NCBI GenBank assembly: GCA_947177165.1
Contig: CAMWTP010000047.1
Location: 1 to 42,586 of the forward strand
DNA length: 42,586 nt
From: an uncultured Lachnospiraceae bacterium
GTDB taxonomy: Bacteria > Bacillota > Clostridia > Lachnospirales > Lachnospiraceae
Direction of reading: 5' to 3'
The notes under the pieces were generated by a model that saw only the letters and a list, made by a program, of their open reading frames with translations, was not told the origin of the DNA and did no database searches. Position numbers and translations under genes: made by a program. Positions 16,740 through 25,802 of this stretch are shown piece after piece (position 1 is the stretch's first letter; each line of letters begins with the position of its first letter).

Positions 16740-16801
16740 GAAGCTTGGTTATTTATGCAGTAATTTGTCTTTATTTATACATTTTAAGGGAGTGTAGCTT
16801 T

Positions 16802-17302
16802 ATGCAGAATAGAGTATTTCAGCTTTTGGCAGATAACAATGCTGGTGTTCTGAGCCGTATATCAGGTTTATTCTCAAGGCGCGGTTACAATATTGAGAGC
16901 ATTACAGCCGGTGTCACGGCAGATCCGCGGTTTAGCCGCATCACGATCGTGACTTCAGGCGACGAGGAAATCCTTGACCAGATTGAGAAGCAGGTTGCAA
17001 AACTGGTTGATGTCAGGGATATTCGGGAGTTGAAACCGGAAAAAAGTGTTTACAGAGAGCTTTGTCTGATCAAAGTGCGTTCAACACCCGAGAAGCGGCA
17101 GGGAGTCATCGCAGTGGCAGACATTTTCCGGGCAAAGATTGTCGATGTCAATGTGGACAGCCTTATTGTCGAACTTACCGGTAATCAGTCCAAGATCGAG
17201 GCTTTTATCGGCCTCCTTCAGGATTATGAGATTCTTGAGATTGCAAGAACAGGTATCGCAGGGCTCGGACGCGGTACAGATGAACTGGTAAATCTGGAAT
17301 AG
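16802..17302 (+). CDS. Acetolactate synthase regulatory subunit, second paralogue
   Basis: This 166-residue protein is an IlvN/IlvH-type regulatory subunit closer in pattern to E. coli IlvH than its upstream neighbour: DNNAGVLSRISGLFSRRGYN, then DPRFSRITIVTSGDEE, QIEKQVAKLVDV and the ending EIARTGIAGLGRG. The ACT residues that contact valine in IlvH (an asparagine, a glycine and the later asparagine of YNIES) are present. ATG 16802 follows AAGGGAG. It has a likely promoter of its own (16711-16739). Having two separate regulatory subunits for one catalytic subunit suggests different effectors or mixed complexes. I am sure of the family, not of the effector. Confidence 0.9.
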   Translation: MQNRVFQLLADNNAGVLSRISGLFSRRGYNIESITAGVTADPRFSRITIVTSGDEEILDQIEKQVAKLVDVRDIRELKPEKSVYRELCLIKVRSTPEKRQGVIAVADIFRAKIVDVNVDSLIVELTGNQSKIEAFIGLLQDYEILEIARTGIAGLGRGTDELVNLE

Positions 17303-17326
17303 CTATTATTTAATTAAATATATATT

Positions 17327-17389
17327 AGGAGGAAAATCCTCTGCTCGCTTGAGCAGCTCGCATTTTGCTCCGCAAAACAAGGAGGATTT
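17327..17389 (+). promoter_or_regulatory. Foldable ilvC leader that can hide its ribosome binding site
   Basis: Between the second regulatory subunit gene and ilvC lie two strong Shine-Dalgarno sequences, AGGAGG at 17327-17332 and AAGGAGG at 17379-17385. AAATCCTC (17334-17341) is an exact complement of GAGGATTT (17382-17389), which contains the ilvC ribosome binding site. Its TCCTC core can instead pair with GAGGA (17329-17333), inside the upstream SD copy. Two hairpins lie between: CTGCTC-GCTT-GAGCAG (17341-17356) and TTTTGC-TCC-GCAAAA (17363-17377). A closed and an open state are therefore both possible. The pairings are seen; regulation is inferred. Confidence 0.6.
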
Positions 17390-17391
17390 AA

Positions 17392-18420
<1,029 letters not shown>

Positions 18421-18463
18421 AATAATACACAGAATATCGAATTAATTTGTCAAAAAGTTATTC

Positions 18464-18506
18464 AAAAGGGAGAAATTGGAAACATACGTTTCTTTTTCTC
18501 CCTTAT
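18464..18506 (+). terminator. Terminator of the ilv operon
   Basis: AAGGGAGAAA (18466-18475) pairs with TTTCTCCCTT (18495-18504), with an inner stem of GAAAC and GTTTC. The fold is flanked by a direct repeat GAATTAATTTGT (18439-18450 and 18508-18519). It ends the ilv transcript just before the ruvA promoter. Confidence 0.75.
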
Positions 18507-18518
18507 TGAATTAATTTG

Positions 18519-18527
18519 TGCTATAAT
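18519..18527 (+). promoter_or_regulatory. Extended -10 promoter of ruvAB
   Basis: TGC followed directly by TATAAT (18522-18527) makes a perfect extended -10 element. No standard -35 box is visible at 17 bp, where the ilvC terminator lies. The distance to the ruvA start is 36 bases. No LexA-type box is evident. Confidence 0.65.
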
Positions 18528-18563
18528 AGAGACAGTTATTTTATATTCGCGGAGGTATGTGAA

Positions 18564-19172
18564 ATGTATGCATATATAAAGGGTGAGATCGCTGACATCA
18601 CTGAAGATAATTTGGTGCTGGAGTGCAACAATATTGGATATAATATCAGGATACCTCTCAGTGTGGCACAGCGTCTGCCGGGAATTGGCTCTACAGTAAA
18701 GATTTATACCTATACAAGCGTTAGGGAAGATGCCTTTCAGCTGTTTGGTTTTCTGTCAAAGGACGATTTGGAAATCTATAAGAAACTGATCGCGGTAAAT
18801 GGGATCGGCCCGAAAGGTGCACTGAGCATTCTGTCGGCGATGAGCGCCGATGATCTTCGTTTTGCCATTCTGTCCGGAGATGCAAAGGCGATATCGAAAG
18901 CGCCGGGAATCGGGAATAAATCAGCCGAACGGATTATTCTCGAATTGCGGGATAAGGTTCATCTCATGAGCGGGTCCATTTCGGAAACCCCCGTCTCGGC
19001 AATGGACACGCAATCTGATTCTGCAGCGAGAAATGAGGCTTTGGAGGCACTGACCTCATTGGGATATGCGCCGTCTGAGGCTTTGAAAGCTTTGCAGCAG
19101 GTCACAATTACAGAAGATATGGACTCAGGCGCTGTATTAAAACAAGCCTTGAAGATTATCAGCACTATATAA
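18564..19172 (+). CDS. ruvA: Holliday junction branch migration protein RuvA
   Basis: The 202-residue protein binds four-way junctions as a tetramer and loads the RuvB motor. It has an OB-fold (MYAYIKGEIADIT onward), the two helix-hairpin-helix motifs of domain II (LIAVNGIGPKGALSIL and AISKAPGIGNKSAERIILEL) and the RuvB-contacting domain III (ALEALTSLGYAPSEALKALQ). Length is normal for the family. ATG 18564 follows GGAGG; an upstream in-frame ATG at 18516 lies in the promoter. ruvB follows 18 bases later. Confidence 0.97.
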   Translation: MYAYIKGEIADITEDNLVLECNNIGYNIRIPLSVAQRLPGIGSTVKIYTYTSVREDAFQLFGFLSKDDLEIYKKLIAVNGIGPKGALSILSAMSADDLRFAILSGDAKAISKAPGIGNKSAERIILELRDKVHLMSGSISETPVSAMDTQSDSAARNEALEALTSLGYAPSEALKALQQVTITEDMDSGAVLKQALKIISTI

Positions 19173-19190
19173 ACATTTTTGGAGGGTTCT

Positions 19191-20189
19191 ATGGCGGCCA
19201 GAGTAATAGAGACAAAACTTTTGGACGAAGATGTAAAGATTGAGGGAAGTCTTCGCCCTCAGTCGTTAAAGGATTATATCGGACAGAAAAAGGCGAAGGA
19301 AATTCTGAGAATCTATATCGAAGCTGCAAAACAGAGAGAGGATTCCCTGGATCATGTCCTTTTTTATGGACCTCCCGGCCTTGGGAAAACGACACTTGCC
19401 GGTATCATAGCAAACGAGATGGGGGTTCATATCAAAGTGACAAGCGGCCCTGCCATTGAGAAGCCTGGAGAGATTGCGGCCATCTTAAACGGGCTTCAGG
19501 AGGGGGATATTTTATTTATTGACGAGATTCACCGCCTCAACAGGCAGGTGGAGGAAGTGCTTTACCCCGCCATGGAGGATTATGCGATTGATATCATGAT
19601 CGGGAAGGGGACGTCTGCGCGGTCTGTGCGTCTTGATCTGCCAAGGTTTACGTTGATCGGGGCTACGACGCGGGCCGGACTTTTGACAGCTCCGCTGAGA
19701 GACCGTTTTGGCGTAATCCAGCATCTTGAGTTTTATTCCGTCGACGAATTAAAACTGATCATCCAGCATTCAGCGCGTGTATTAAACGTGCAGATCGATG
19801 AACAGGGCGCACTGGAACTCGCCAGAAGGAGCCGCGGCACGCCGCGCCTTGCAAACCGTATGCTGAGAAGAGTGCGGGATTTTGCACAGGTAAAGTACGA
19901 TGGACGAATCACCCTTGAGGCGGCAAACACGGCGCTTGACATATTGGATGTCGATAAACTCGGGCTTGACCAGACAGACAGAATGATACTGATGACAATG
20001 ATCGAACGGTTTGGCGGCGGCCCCGTAGGACTGGACACCTTGTCCGCAGCGATTGGCGAGGACAGCGGCACCATTGAGGATGTGTATGAGCCATATCTGA
20101 TCAAAAATGGTTTCATCACACGCACACCGCGCGGCAGAGTGGTATCCGAACTTACATATCGCCATTTCGGACTTGAAATACCAGAATAG
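19191..20189 (+). CDS. ruvB: Holliday junction branch migration ATPase RuvB
   Basis: The 332-residue AAA+ motor drives branch migration together with RuvA. It shows the family start [16 protein letters not shown], Walker A GPPGLGKT (60-67), Walker [10 protein letters not shown], the sensor segment [19 protein letters not shown] and the C-terminal winged helix [23 protein letters not shown] 19191 follows GGAGGG. It is co-transcribed with ruvA. A possible promoter for the next gene lies within its last codons. Confidence 0.97.
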   Translation: MAARVIETKLLDEDVKIEGSLRPQSLKDYIGQKKAKEILRIYIEAAKQREDSLDHVLFYGPPGLGKTTLAGIIANEMGVHIKVTSGPAIEKPGEIAAILNGLQEGDILFIDEIHRLNRQVEEVLYPAMEDYAIDIMIGKGTSARSVRLDLPRFTLIGATTRAGLLTAPLRDRFGVIQHLEFYSVDELKLIIQHSARVLNVQIDEQGALELARRSRGTPRLANRMLRRVRDFAQVKYDGRITLEAANTALDILDVDKLGLDQTDRMILMTMIERFGGGPVGLDTLSAAIGEDSGTIEDVYEPYLIKNGFITRTPRGRVVSELTYRHFGLEIPE

Positions 20190-20202
20190 TATTTGATATA
20201 AT
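20173..20202 (+). promoter_or_regulatory. Possible internal promoter before zapA
   Basis: TTGAAA (20173-20178) and TATAAT (20197-20202) with an 18-bp spacer overlap the end of ruvB. It would allow zapA and the genes after it to be transcribed apart from ruvAB. Confidence 0.5.
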
Positions 20203-20235
20203 ATATAAAATTTTACATGAGAAAGGGGCAAGATT

Positions 20236-20646
20236 ATGTCTGCCAAAACAGATACCGAAGTCATAATCGGCGGCAAAGTGCTGACCGTCAGCGGCAACGA
20301 GAGCGTAGAATATCTGCAGCGGGTTGCAGCATATATCAACAATAAAATTAATGAGTACGCAAAAATGGACAGCTTCAAGAGACAGTCTGTCGACAAGCAG
20401 AACATGCTGATCCAGTTAAATATTGCGGATGATTATTTCAAAGCAAAGAAACAGATTGAGCTTCTCGAACAGGATTTGAAGGCAAAAGACAACGAGCTGT
20501 ATGATCTGAAGCATGAGCTGATTGCCACACAGATCAAGCTTGATAACACAGCAAAATCCCTGAAAGAGGCAAATGAAAACCTGAACGAAAATTCAAAGCA
20601 GATTGTCCGTCTTGAGACGGAATTGAAGGAATCGAAAAAAGCATGA
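20236..20646 (+). CDS. zapA: Cell division protein ZapA
   Basis: The 136-residue protein stabilises and bundles FtsZ filaments. The N-terminal ZapA domain (TEVIIGGKVLTVSGNESVEY to about residue 65) is followed by a long coiled coil (about 70-135) made of E/K/L/N-rich heptads, longer than in the shortest ZapA proteins. GAAAGGGG precedes the ATG. The last four bases overlap the start of the U32 gene (ATGA), so the two are translationally coupled. The neighbouring SEDS-PBP gene fits a division and cell-wall setting. Confidence 0.9.
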   Translation: MSAKTDTEVIIGGKVLTVSGNESVEYLQRVAAYINNKINEYAKMDSFKRQSVDKQNMLIQLNIADDYFKAKKQIELLEQDLKAKDNELYDLKHELIATQIKLDNTAKSLKEANENLNENSKQIVRLETELKESKKA

Positions 20647-22862
20647 GGAAACAAAGAGTGGAACTGTTGGCACCAGCCGGTGATTTCGTGTGTTTCCGGG
20701 CTGCTGTGAATGCCGGAGCTGATGCAGTGTATCTTGGCGGAGAGCAGTACGGTGCACGCGCATATGCGGGAAACTTTTCATCAGAAGAAATTGTCAATGC
20801 GCTGAAGATTGCCCATATTTTTGACAGAAAGATTTATCTGACTGTCAATACACTTGTGAAGGAAAGCGAATTCGGAGATCTGATTCCATATATCGCACCG
20901 TTGTATGATGCGGGACTGGACGGCGTGATTGTTCAGGATATCGGAGTCCTGAACTGTCTGCATGATACCTTTCCCGACCTGGAGCTGCATGCAAGCACCC
21001 AGATAACCGTTACAGGCGTCTACGGTGCAGCATATCTGAAAAAACTAGGAGTCTGCCGTGTTGTTCCTGCAAGAGAACTGTCGATTGAGGAAGTCAGAGA
21101 CATTAAAGAAAAAACCGGGTTGGAAATCGAATGTTTTATTCATGGTGCCATGTGTTACGCATATTCCGGGCAGTGCCTCTTTAGTTCCATTTTAGGCGGA
21201 AGAAGCGGTAATCGCGGACGCTGTGCAGGGCCGTGCCGTTTGCCCTATACGGCATGCCGCCTGCCGTACACCGGTCATAAAAACCGGACACAATATCCGC
21301 TCAGCTTAAAGGATATGTACACCCTTCCGATGCTGCCTGAACTGATACGGGCCGGGATTGATTCCTTCAAGATTGAGGGCCGCATGAAAAGTCCTGAATA
21401 TGTGGCTGGTGTCACAGCCATGTATCGGAAATACATCGATCTGTATCTCGAAAATCCAGAAAAAGCGTACAGAATAGATCCCAAAGATGAACAGATGATC
21501 AGAAAGCTATATATCCGTTCTGATATCTGTGACGGATATTATCATAGACACAATGACAAATCGATGGTTACATTGAAAGAGCCCGGATATTCGGGGAGTT
21601 CGCCGGAAGTTCTGAAAGATATTCGGGAACAATACATTTCACGAAACATCCTCTTGCCAGTAACAGGCTTTGCAAAGATTTATGCGGAAAATCCTGCAGA
21701 ACTGACATTTGTGTGCAACGGCACATCCGTGTCGGTGACGGGGGAAACTGCTAGTCAGGCTCTGAGCAAACCGTTGAGCCGGGAGGATATTTCGCAGAGA
21801 CTCGGAAAGCTCGGGGATACTTGTTTTTCGCTCTCTGAATTGGTAGTCGACACGGACGGAGCTTCATTTATGCCTGTAAAGGCGCTGAACGAACTGCGCC
21901 GTACCGCAGTCTCCCAATTGGAGCACGTAATCCTGGAACAAAACAGTTCAAGGCGAAAAACTTCTGCAGTGAATTCCGACGCAGAGAGGATATCTGCCTG
22001 CCGCAAAACGGTTGGCCAGAGCAGAGAAACGAATGTGCCATGCGTGCTGGTTACGACCTGCGAGCAGCTTTTGGCTGCCAACGCTTTTTCTGAAATACGC
22101 AGCATTTATATAGATGCAGATTTGTTTTTGCGCGAGGCGGCAGCACAGAAATCATTGCTGCCTGACAAAGAGTACTTTCTTGTGCTGCCTCATATCTTTC
22201 GGAAGAGAACATACAAATATCTGTCCTCTTATGAAGCGCTTTTTGACAGCGGCAGTTTTGCCGGCGTCATGGTTAGAAACTTTGAGGAGTTGGAATGGCT
22301 GAACGAAACCGGCTACACAGGAAGAGTCGAGTCTGACTATACTGTTTATGCCTGGAATAATACTTCCCTGGCCTTCCTGTCAGAGCAGCTGGACTGTGTC
22401 ACGCTTCCTCTGGAACTGAACAGGAGAGAATTAAACAAACTTTCCGCAGGCCGCAGTACCAGTCTGGTTTTATACGGACATATTCCTATGATGTACTCAG
22501 CAAACTGTGTCAGAAAGACTTTGGATCACTGCATAAACGATGGCGCATCAGCAGATAATAAGTATTATTTGACAGACCGCTACCAAAATATTTTTACAGT
22601 GGTTCAGAATTGTATTCATTGTTACAATGTTTTGTATAATACTGTGCCATTGTCACTTCATGGGCAGCTTGAAGATATTTTGAAAAAAAGCAGTTATCAT
22701 AAACTGCGACTTGATTTTTCTATCGAGAGTGAGACACAGACAAGAGCTGTGATCGAGTATTATTTAGGTCTTATGACTGAAATTCCGTGTGAGGAAAACG
22801 CCGCAAAAGTGTTTCCTTATAAAGAATTTACAAACGGACATTATAAGCGTGGAGTAGAATAA
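20643..22862 (+). CDS. U32-family protein with DUF3656 region, RlhA-like
   Basis: The 739-residue protein has the U32 domain in its first 330 residues: RVELLAPAGDF, then the signature HGAMCYAYSGQCLFSSILGG, followed by the cysteines of NRGRCAGPCR, then YPLSLKDMYTL and FKIEGRMKSPEY. U32 proteins, first named collagenases, act in hydroxylation of RNA bases; the long form with a DUF3656 segment resembles RlhA, which modifies 23S rRNA, while shorter forms act on tRNA. The conserved cysteines probably hold an iron-sulfur cluster. Odd: after the last signature cysteine CRLPYTA is followed by an imperfect second copy, CRLPYTG (21234-21275). It overlaps zapA by four bases. Confidence 0.85.
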   Translation: MRKQRVELLAPAGDFVCFRAAVNAGADAVYLGGEQYGARAYAGNFSSEEIVNALKIAHIFDRKIYLTVNTLVKESEFGDLIPYIAPLYDAGLDGVIVQDIGVLNCLHDTFPDLELHASTQITVTGVYGAAYLKKLGVCRVVPARELSIEEVRDIKEKTGLEIECFIHGAMCYAYSGQCLFSSILGGRSGNRGRCAGPCRLPYTACRLPYTGHKNRTQYPLSLKDMYTLPMLPELIRAGIDSFKIEGRMKSPEYVAGVTAMYRKYIDLYLENPEKAYRIDPKDEQMIRKLYIRSDICDGYYHRHNDKSMVTLKEPGYSGSSPEVLKDIREQYISRNILLPVTGFAKIYAENPAELTFVCNGTSVSVTGETASQALSKPLSREDISQRLGKLGDTCFSLSELVVDTDGASFMPVKALNELRRTAVSQLEHVILEQNSSRRKTSAVNSDAERISACRKTVGQSRETNVPCVLVTTCEQLLAANAFSEIRSIYIDADLFLREAAAQKSLLPDKEYFLVLPHIFRKRTYKYLSSYEALFDSGSFAGVMVRNFEELEWLNETGYTGRVESDYTVYAWNNTSLAFLSEQLDCVTLPLELNRRELNKLSAGRSTSLVLYGHIPMMYSANCVRKTLDHCINDGASADNKYYLTDRYQNIFTVVQNCIHCYNVLYNTVPLSLHGQLEDILKKSSYHKLRLDFSIESETQTRAVIEYYLGLMTEIPCEENAAKVFPYKEFTNGHYKRGVE

Positions 22863-22863
22863 A

Positions 22864-25692
22864 ATGCTTAGAGCAGTAATTGAATTGTCAAAATATATCT
22901 TAGTAGCAAATATTTTATTGTACACATTGATCAGTTTTATCGTCCTTCGACGCGATGACAGAGAACGCAAAGGATTTCTTTTTATCCTTCAATACTTTAT
23001 GATTTTTGTCAATCACATGACTGGCAGCCTTGTTCTGCTGTCATCGAGAAAGGATTTTACATACCTTTTTCTGCCTCTTTTTCAAGTGATAACAGTGTTC
23101 GCTTTTTTGGTTCTGATGCGGGCAGTCTATCCCAGGGCGAACCGGCTGATTCAAAACCACATAGCGCTTCTGTTATCCGTCAGTTTTGTAATTCTGACGC
23201 GGATATCCCTGACCCGTTCTATCCGCCAATTTACAATTGTGGCGCTGTCGCTCGTGATAGCGCTGATTATTCCGGCTTTTATGAAATACATCAGGGTACT
23301 GAAGAGCTGTGAATACATTTTTGCGGCGGCCGGCATACTGATACTGGGTGCAGTGCTGGTCAGCGGAAGCATCACAAACGGCTCCAAATTGTCCTTTTCT
23401 ATCATGGGGATGTCCTTTCAGCCGTCAGAGTTTGTGAAAATTATCTATGTACTGTTTATCGCAGCGATTCTGTCCAGAGCAGAGCGGTTTATTCATATTG
23501 CGCTCTCGGCAGCATTGGCGGCCATCCACGTCCTGTTTCTTGCCGCCTCCAAGGACTTGGGAAGCGCCTTGATTTATTTTATTACTTATATTATTCTGCT
23601 GTATGTGGCCACACGCAAGATTCGGTATCTGATTCTTGGTCTGGCAGGAGGAGCCGGGGCGGCTTATGTCTCGTATTTTATGTTTTCCCATGTGCGCGTG
23701 CGCGTGGCGGCATGGCTTGATCCCTGGAATGATATCAACGCTACAGGCTATCAGATTGCCCAGTCACTGTTCGGCATAGGAACAGGCGGCTGGTTTGGCC
23801 TGGGGATTGACGCCGGCACGCCAGGTTCAATACCGTATGTGGAGCAGGATTTTATTTTTTCGGCTATCTGTGAAGAGTTCGGAGTCCTGTTTGGCATCTG
23901 TCTGATCGCGGTCTGTGTCAACTTATTTTTGGAGATTGTCCACATAGCACATTCCTGTTATGATTCCTTTATGAAATACTCGTCCTATGGATTGGGGATT
24001 ATCTACATCGTGCAGCTGTTTCTCACGATCGGCGGAAACAGCAAGTTTATACCGCTCACAGGAGTGACACTGCCGCTGATCAGTTATGGCGGGAGCTCGG
24101 TACTCGCTTCCCTGATTATGTTTTCTGTCATTCAGGGATTTTATATCAACAATGATCTGTACTATGAAGATGGGGGCAGTGAAGACGATTATTATAATGA
24201 GGAATATGTTTATGACACGGACGATAGCTATTATGATGATCATGAAGGCGCGGATTATGCGGATGACGATTATTATGATGCAGCGGAGCCATATATCCCG
24301 AGGATTCATATGAATATTGTCGCCGGTGTTTTTGCGGGATTGTTTGTCGCAATCAGCGGCTATCTGGTACATTATGTGTATTTTGAAAGTCCCCAGGTCA
24401 TCAACAATTCCTACAATGCAAAGCGTCAGGACATTGTGGCAGCCAAAACAGTGCGTGGGGATATCCTCTCCGCGGATGGACAGGTGCTGGCCACCACACT
24501 GGAAAATACCGATGAGCGATACTATCCTTTTGGCGAGGTCTTCTCACATGCAGTCGGTTATGCTTCTCACGGAAGAATGGGAGTGGAACAGATCGCAAAT
24601 ATGTTCCTTGTCTCCTCTAATATTTCTCTGGGAAGTAAGCTGCAGAATGATTTGGCGGACGAGAAACACATGGGAAACACGGTTGTCACCACATTTGATA
24701 CCAGACTGCAGAAAATAGTGTATAATGCCATGGGCTTGTACAGTGGGGCTGTGATTGTGACAGATCCAACATCGGGGCGAATTCTCGCAATGGTATCGAA
24801 ACCGGATTTTGATCCCAATGCGATCAGCGATATCTGGGAGACGATTCTGGCTGATACAACGAGTTCTGTCCTGCTCAACAGGACTACGCAGGGATTGTAT
24901 CCGCCGGGATCAACGTTCAAGATTCTTACAGCACTGGAATATATCCGGGAAAACACGGAAAGTTACAATAATTATCACTTTCAATGCACTGGAAAGTTTA
25001 CGAACGGTGCCAATACGATCAACTGTTTTCACGGCACAAATCACGGGAGCGTTGATTTTACAAAGTCCTTTGCAAAATCCTGCAATTCGTCCTTTGCCAA
25101 CATCGGACTTACGCTTAACAGGGACAGATTCATACAGACACTGGACAGTCTGTATTTTGACAGAGAGCTTCCTGTTGATTTCCCTGTCAATATCAGCCGG
25201 ATCTCTGACGAGATTTCCGACAATGACAGTGCCATGATCCAGACTGTGATCGGGCAGGGAACGACTCAGATGACGCCGATTCAGATTGCTATGATTACAG
25301 CCATGATCGCAAATGACGGCGAGATGATGGCTCCATATATGATTGACCACATTGAGACCGCGGAGGGCGATGTGATCAAAAGATATACGCCGACTTCTCT
25401 GGGTCAGCTGATTACAGAGCAGGAGACTGCTGCCTTGCAGGAAGTGATGGCGGCCGTGATACAGGAGGGCACGGGCACCCGTCTGATCAGTGATGGATAC
25501 AGCGCGGCAGGCAAGACCGGCTCCGCAGAATATAACTCCGCCTCTGATTCTCACGCGTGGTTTACAGGTTACACCTATGACACGGAAATGCCGCTGCAGA
25601 TAACAGTCATCCTGGAGGGCGCAGGGAGCGGCGGCGAGTTTGCTGTTCCGATGGCCAGAAGAATATTAGACCAGTATTACAGTACGAATTAA
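22864..25692 (+). CDS. Single-chain SEDS glycosyltransferase fused to class B PBP
   Basis: One uninterrupted 942-residue frame encodes both halves of a peptidoglycan synthase. Residues 1-425 are an FtsW/RodA/SpoVE polymerase with about ten membrane helices, the family motifs FQPSEFVKI and GYQIAQSLFGIGTGG, the DFIF motif with the likely essential aspartate D329, and PLISYGGSS. A linker (about 430-477) is packed with Tyr, Asp and Glu. A further membrane helix (483-505) leads to a class B transpeptidase: VRGDILSADGQ, active-site serine in STFK (S683, K686), SCN (739-741) and KTG (884-886). All catalytic motifs are intact. Normally these partners are two proteins. It starts one base after the U32 stop. 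Confidence 0.93.
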   Translation: MLRAVIELSKYILVANILLYTLISFIVLRRDDRERKGFLFILQYFMIFVNHMTGSLVLLSSRKDFTYLFLPLFQVITVFAFLVLMRAVYPRANRLIQNHIALLLSVSFVILTRISLTRSIRQFTIVALSLVIALIIPAFMKYIRVLKSCEYIFAAAGILILGAVLVSGSITNGSKLSFSIMGMSFQPSEFVKIIYVLFIAAILSRAERFIHIALSAALAAIHVLFLAASKDLGSALIYFITYIILLYVATRKIRYLILGLAGGAGAAYVSYFMFSHVRVRVAAWLDPWNDINATGYQIAQSLFGIGTGGWFGLGIDAGTPGSIPYVEQDFIFSAICEEFGVLFGICLIAVCVNLFLEIVHIAHSCYDSFMKYSSYGLGIIYIVQLFLTIGGNSKFIPLTGVTLPLISYGGSSVLASLIMFSVIQGFYINNDLYYEDGGSEDDYYNEEYVYDTDDSYYDDHEGADYADDDYYDAAEPYIPRIHMNIVAGVFAGLFVAISGYLVHYVYFESPQVINNSYNAKRQDIVAAKTVRGDILSADGQVLATTLENTDERYYPFGEVFSHAVGYASHGRMGVEQIANMFLVSSNISLGSKLQNDLADEKHMGNTVVTTFDTRLQKIVYNAMGLYSGAVIVTDPTSGRILAMVSKPDFDPNAISDIWETILADTTSSVLLNRTTQGLYPPGSTFKILTALEYIRENTESYNNYHFQCTGKFTNGANTINCFHGTNHGSVDFTKSFAKSCNSSFANIGLTLNRDRFIQTLDSLYFDRELPVDFPVNISRISDEISDNDSAMIQTVIGQGTTQMTPIQIAMITAMIANDGEMMAPYMIDHIETAEGDVIKRYTPTSLGQLITEQETAALQEVMAAVIQEGTGTRLISDGYSAAGKTGSAEYNSASDSHAWFTGYTYDTEMPLQITVILEGAGSGGEFAVPMARRILDQYYSTN

Positions 25693-25710
25693 TGCTTTTT
25701 GTATAAAAAA

Positions 25711-25748
25711 TCGCAAAATCATGAAGAATACTTTGTAATTTTTTGCGA
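25711..25748. repeat. Inverted repeat after the SEDS-PBP gene
   Basis: TCGCAAAA (25711-25718) is an exact complement of TTTTGCGA (25741-25748) across 22 bases. It may be a weak terminator for the SEDS-PBP gene, but no T run follows. It could also be an operator for the next gene. Confidence 0.35.
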
Positions 25749-25802
25749 ATGGGTGTATATTAATAATAGATACAATTTTAATAGCAAGAAGGGAGCCGAA
25801 AA

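Noticed and set aside
16738..16797. 19-codon frame before the second regulatory subunit (MKLGYLCSNLSLFIHFKGV), with several leucine codons
   Set aside because: Considered as an attenuation leader peptide, but its start codon overlaps the -10 box of the internal promoter, there is no terminator after it, and four leucines in 19 is not exceptional.
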